Source: a virus. From it: a stretch of 32,448 nucleotides of DNA. Position 1 is the first letter of the stretch, and every line of letters begins with the position of its first letter. Positions 30,401-32,448 of the stretch are shown one piece after another. The stretch covers positions 1-32,448 of IMG/VR virus record IMGVR_UViG_3300025508_000004; one strand, given 5' to 3'. Made by a program: the position numbers and the translations under genes. The notes below the pieces were generated by a model that worked only from the letters and a program-made list of their open reading frames with translations, did not search any database and had not been told where the DNA came from.

Positions 30401-30721
30401 CCAACAAGCATGGGGGGCGTGCAACTTGCGTTTGGCGCACAGTCTGATCTTGTCAATATTGCTAAAAATGAGATAGAAATAAGGCAAGCGCGGATTGGGC
30501 GTGTGACGTTTAAAGAAGCGTTGGAAGCAATGACAACGACAGTGACGACACCGCTTGGACGCGCGTATGATCTTGCTAGTGACAAAGATCGTGTGACAAT
30601 GATAAAAGCGTTGAATAAGCAATATATTGATGCAGGATTTCAGGTCTTACTTGAAATGCCAAGATATGCTAATTTAGCGCAAGCATACGCTGACAAGCAG
30701 CGAGTGAAGGAAGAGCAATGA
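27461..30721 (+). CDS. Large internal virion protein (gp16-like position, polyvalent-type C-terminus)
   Basis: The 1086-residue protein is the largest gene product. Its N-terminal 250 residues are acidic, Pro/Glu-rich and probably disordered. A helical centre (about 250-480) precedes a hydrophobic-containing part LSGLLSNPATQMKNVVGTAS, and residues about 626-645 (MILPFATAPTNSFLRTTEFM) resemble the LPD38-type domain seen at the end of large phage polyvalent proteins. A Gly/Ala-rich segment follows. It occupies the place of T7 gp16, the inner-membrane part of the ejection machine. No lysozyme-type (transglycosylase) catalytic motif is visible, unlike T7 gp16. It overlaps its neighbours by 1 and 4 nt. 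Confidence 0.75.
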   Translation: MAVDPTQLAEEQEQRQRIEVAGAPTEFAKGPEAGVQLAGGGTKALLEVLNKLKPSVTPVLPYEADAAIPPGVSPESVVQPSRVPTPQEIGLVPDPGKYSERRTQEILAPEVLSPEGVEEFQRRGFKAQEPVEEQTIQNAAEALDEQAAEAELLVGDVKKQARDALTAETRGFKPETGVADEKLADQMADQLLIRRGQIKTLEDGGDFNFDYMTTTDDVKETITALSEVYRDQTKAVKRGYISNEVTADKAAKIIADEVGLTRTLLKRKIGDGTLSAEMMLASRELLVRSAEKLTGLATKIKEGTATATDRLAFRRQMAIHAGIQLQVKGAQTEAARTLQSFQIKVGGELSAVEQAREAQRLLQETGGADLVDAMADNLLKVQKENGQRGINDFARGGWRAKTRQMLSEAYLSGLLSNPATQMKNVVGTASFMAYQLPAEMIAGMYGSVIRGGRGALKLPISDDQVYVDDAMLRFKGWMDSYKDGLKAASIAWRTEVPAAEASRLDVENYTSIAGESNAWTSKAISEFGKRVRIPFRLLLATDEYFKTISQRGELYVQANKAYKKALRNGKTVQEAQDEAGMILLDPRSVSEELDYKAKLDTLQSDLGQFGKFTGMAQRVDVAGIPVGRMILPFATAPTNSFLRTTEFMGLNPKVYADIVGKNGSRAQQMALGRLSVGGATMAVVADYAIQGSITGGMPSDPKVRDALPPGWQPYSFVFRGEGFPEDMPLYDVYGRPNGPLEYVSYSGYEPVGAVIALTADVVQRMHRTRDPEVRNNLAAAAVGSVIDYYKELPMLQGLSDVAFALEYNDPMRFFRSPAEAATPIGLPNPVSSLQRAGGRMVDPRVMRPRGDIEYYTMADIEAKNEDGTYVFAKPDGTPDYNMVGLPKGDFGSSIISMMSDLSAYQSKDSVFRDEYDRNAPAYDTLGNEIGANDVSLATNPGLAIFNNLSGIRIRQGEEMPDYQAELMRLASMTGGWPLTNPTSMGGVQLAFGAQSDLVNIAKNEIEIRQARIGRVTFKEALEAMTTTVTTPLGRAYDLASDKDRVTMIKALNKQYIDAGFQVLLEMPRYANLAQAYADKQRVKEEQ

Positions 30722-32190
30722 CAGTAAGCACAAGCACAAGTTTTGTAAGCTACGCGGGGAATGGCTCGCTCACTACCTTTGCTTACACGTTTAAAATATT
30801 CCAAGACAGCGACTTGCTTGTCACTTTAGTCAACGATGCGTCAGGCGTCGAAACAACTCAGGTGCTAACAACCAACTACACTGTGACAGGCGCAGGCACG
30901 GCTGGCGGAGGTAATGTTGTATTTACGGCTGCGCCAGCATCTGGCGTAACTATAAAGATACGCCGCGTGCTGCCAGTAACGCAGGAAACAGATTACGTTG
31001 CAAACGATCCATTCCCTGCGGAAGCGCATGAGGATGCGTTGGATAAGCTGACGATGCTTGTGCAGCAGGAGGCAGCCAACAGTGATCTGGCAATCTCATT
31101 TCCAGAAGGTGATGTTGGATCTGGCTTGAACAACATTGTGCCGTCTGCGGTTGAACGAGCTTCTTCATTTTTAACATTTGATGGTAATGGTTCAGTTACT
31201 GTTACAGACATTGCAGGTGTTACAGATCAGCAATATATCATCACTAAGCAAAACTTTACTGGCACAGGATCGCAAGTGTTGTTTACGCTTGCTTCTGCGC
31301 CTGGTGCTGGCGGTGCAGGCGTTTCAATCTACATTGATGGCGTATATCAAAATCGTTCTGGATACACAATATCTGGAACCTCATTAACATTCAGTGAAGC
31401 CCCGCCGCTTAATGCAGACATTGAGTATCTTTCCTATGTTATTGCTGATATTGGCACGACAACCGCAACTGCAACAAGCCAGTCTAATACAGATTACGCG
31501 GGGAGCAGCGTCCAAGACGCACTAGATGACATTATTGATAATTCCACAGGCACAGGCGCATTTGTTCGCACAACATCGCCAACACTTGTCACACCTGCAC
31601 TCGGCACACCTGCAAGCGGCACACTAACAAATTGCACAGGATTGCCAATATCAACTGGCGTGTCTGGCCTTGGAGCTGGTGTGGCTGCTGATCTTGCGAT
31701 TAGTCGCACGATGATAAAAGGCGATGGATTTACTGGTACGGGTACAGTCTACAAGTCATCAGTTATGCACCAGGGTGATTTAATTATTACTCGCATTTTT
31801 GTTGATTTGACTGGTATAAACTGCGGCGGTACTGCTGGCGACATTATTGGTGACGACGGTACATCCGATCCATGCCATATTGGTCAGATCACTGCGGCGC
31901 AAAATGGCACAATCTTTTTTGGACAAATGCGTTGCGTAGAAACTCCTGCTGGCGGTGACACAGACATTGATTTATATGCAGCAGACGAAGGCACTGGGGT
32001 AGAGGACGGTGCAATCGGATCGCTAACTGAAACGCAAATTGTAAACGGCGGGACACACACGGCTGGTGATGTTGATTTAATTGTAGCCAGTCCTAGCGCA
32101 AACCAATACCTGTATTTAGTGGGCCAAGGCGGTGGTGATGCAACCTATACCGCGGGTCAATTCTTAATCGAACTCTATGGATATGCGTGA
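30718..32190 (+). CDS. Tail fibre protein, gp17-like N-terminal domain
   Basis: The 490-residue protein starts with the T7 gp17-type attachment domain (1-150): FVSYAGNGSLTTFAYTFKIF, then VTIKIRRVLPVTQETDYVAN and EDALDKLTMLVQQ. This region binds the tail. Beyond about 160 the sequence is Thr/Gly/Ser-rich beta structure with short repeats (ASGTLTNCTGLP near 295-310), and the last part (about 330-490) forms a separate beta domain that probably binds the receptor. The stop is followed by the fibre gene at 32199 with AAGG upstream. T7 gp17 is 553 residues, so the length is similar. Confidence 0.87.
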   Translation: MTVSTSTSFVSYAGNGSLTTFAYTFKIFQDSDLLVTLVNDASGVETTQVLTTNYTVTGAGTAGGGNVVFTAAPASGVTIKIRRVLPVTQETDYVANDPFPAEAHEDALDKLTMLVQQEAANSDLAISFPEGDVGSGLNNIVPSAVERASSFLTFDGNGSVTVTDIAGVTDQQYIITKQNFTGTGSQVLFTLASAPGAGGAGVSIYIDGVYQNRSGYTISGTSLTFSEAPPLNADIEYLSYVIADIGTTTATATSQSNTDYAGSSVQDALDDIIDNSTGTGAFVRTTSPTLVTPALGTPASGTLTNCTGLPISTGVSGLGAGVAADLAISRTMIKGDGFTGTGTVYKSSVMHQGDLIITRIFVDLTGINCGGTAGDIIGDDGTSDPCHIGQITAAQNGTIFFGQMRCVETPAGGDTDIDLYAADEGTGVEDGAIGSLTETQIVNGGTHTAGDVDLIVASPSANQYLYLVGQGGGDATYTAGQFLIELYGYA

Positions 32191-32198
32191 GGTAAGGC

Positions 32199-32448
32199 AT
32201 GACGATTAAACAACACGGCGGCGTTTTTGGTCGCAACCCAACATTTAATAATGTTTCTGTCGAGACGCTTTCTATTGATGGGACAGCAATATCATCAACC
32301 GCAGCAGAGCTAAATATATTAGATGGGGTGACTGCAAATTCCACCGAAATCAACTATCTTGATGGCGCAAGCACCTCTGTTGTCACTGCATCAAAAGCAG
32401 TCCTAGCCAATGCGTCTGCAAACATCGCATTTGCTTCTGGCCAAGGCA
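32199..32448 (+). CDS. Tail fibre-like protein, N-terminal part (continues at base 1)
   Basis: This is the 5' part of the gene that continues at base 1 and stops at 556-558. The start is ATG 32199 with GGTAAGG just before it. The first 41 residues before the repeat read MTIKQHGGVFGRNPTFNNVS and on to AELNIL, then DGVTANSTEIN and so on, repeated at the left end. The sequence is the typical head of small fibre proteins with LDG repeats. The whole protein is 226 residues. Base 32322, the first base of the repeat, is codon position 1 in this frame and matches base 1. Confidence 0.85.
   Translation, partial: MTIKQHGGVFGRNPTFNNVSVETLSIDGTAISSTAAELNILDGVTANSTEINYLDGASTSVVTASKAVLANASANIAFASGQG
32322..32448. 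repeat. Terminal direct repeat, right copy (contig overlap)
   Basis: These bases are identical to 1-127. Removing one copy gives a 32,321-bp circle with an intact fibre gene. Confidence 0.95.

Overview
The window is a complete or near-complete genome of a short-tailed (podovirus-like) tailed phage. The first 127 bases are repeated exactly as the last 127 (32322-32448), and one reading frame runs across the join. The molecule therefore assembles as a circle of about 32,321 unique bp, with the contig arbitrarily cut inside a tail-fibre gene. The head and tail genes follow a T7/P22-like podovirus order: terminase, PF12236-like head-tail connector, Bbp19-like protein, scaffold, capsid, two tail tubular proteins, internal virion proteins, and a gp17-like fibre. 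The protein types resemble those of marine phages of Alphaproteobacteria. The host is an inference from remembered family resemblance, not from a search. No integrase, tRNA, CRISPR array, DNA polymerase or RNA polymerase was seen, so the phage probably relies on host polymerases.

Layout. 30718 to 1946 (across the join): three adsorption genes, namely a gp17-like fibre, a small fibre protein, and a pectate-lyase-like beta-helix tailspike. 1986-4514: a lysis region with small membrane proteins, a T7-lysozyme-type amidase carrying a C-terminal membrane anchor, and an overlapping inner/outer spanin pair. 4511-5054 (minus strand): a small gene and an HNH nuclease. 5215-6779 (plus strand): an island with its own promoter-like region, a virion-like 236-aa protein and very small basic proteins. 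6805-7823 (minus strand): six small, mostly overlapping genes of unknown function, including a 31-aa membrane peptide and a zinc-ribbon protein. 7824-7957: a divergent control region with repeated GCTAGC palindromes, next to a ribbon-helix-helix-like regulator. 7958-12975 (plus strand): the replication and recombination operon, with a RuvC-like resolvase, PD-(D/E)XK nuclease, probable SSB and a primase-helicase fusion. An iteron-like cluster of AAGTGTGG repeats and large inverted repeats follows, then a protein ending in an SSB-like tail (DDPIPF). A clear terminator at 13029-13057 closes this block. 13093-30721: the packaging and virion block.

How it works together. The primase-helicase probably acts at the repeat cluster just downstream of its gene. 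Base composition of the plus strand changes near this point, from A/C-rich on the left to G/T-rich on the right, as expected at an origin. The resolvase, nuclease and SSB would process concatemers or recombination intermediates for the terminase. The virion probably carries large internal proteins. One of these (25335-27461) joins two GNAT-like acetyltransferase segments around an ADP-ribosyltransferase-like domain with a visible R-S-E triad. It looks like a polyvalent effector delivered with the DNA, and it is the most striking biochemical element here. The replication origin candidate, the operator region and a structured non-coding interval between the two terminase genes are the other leads.
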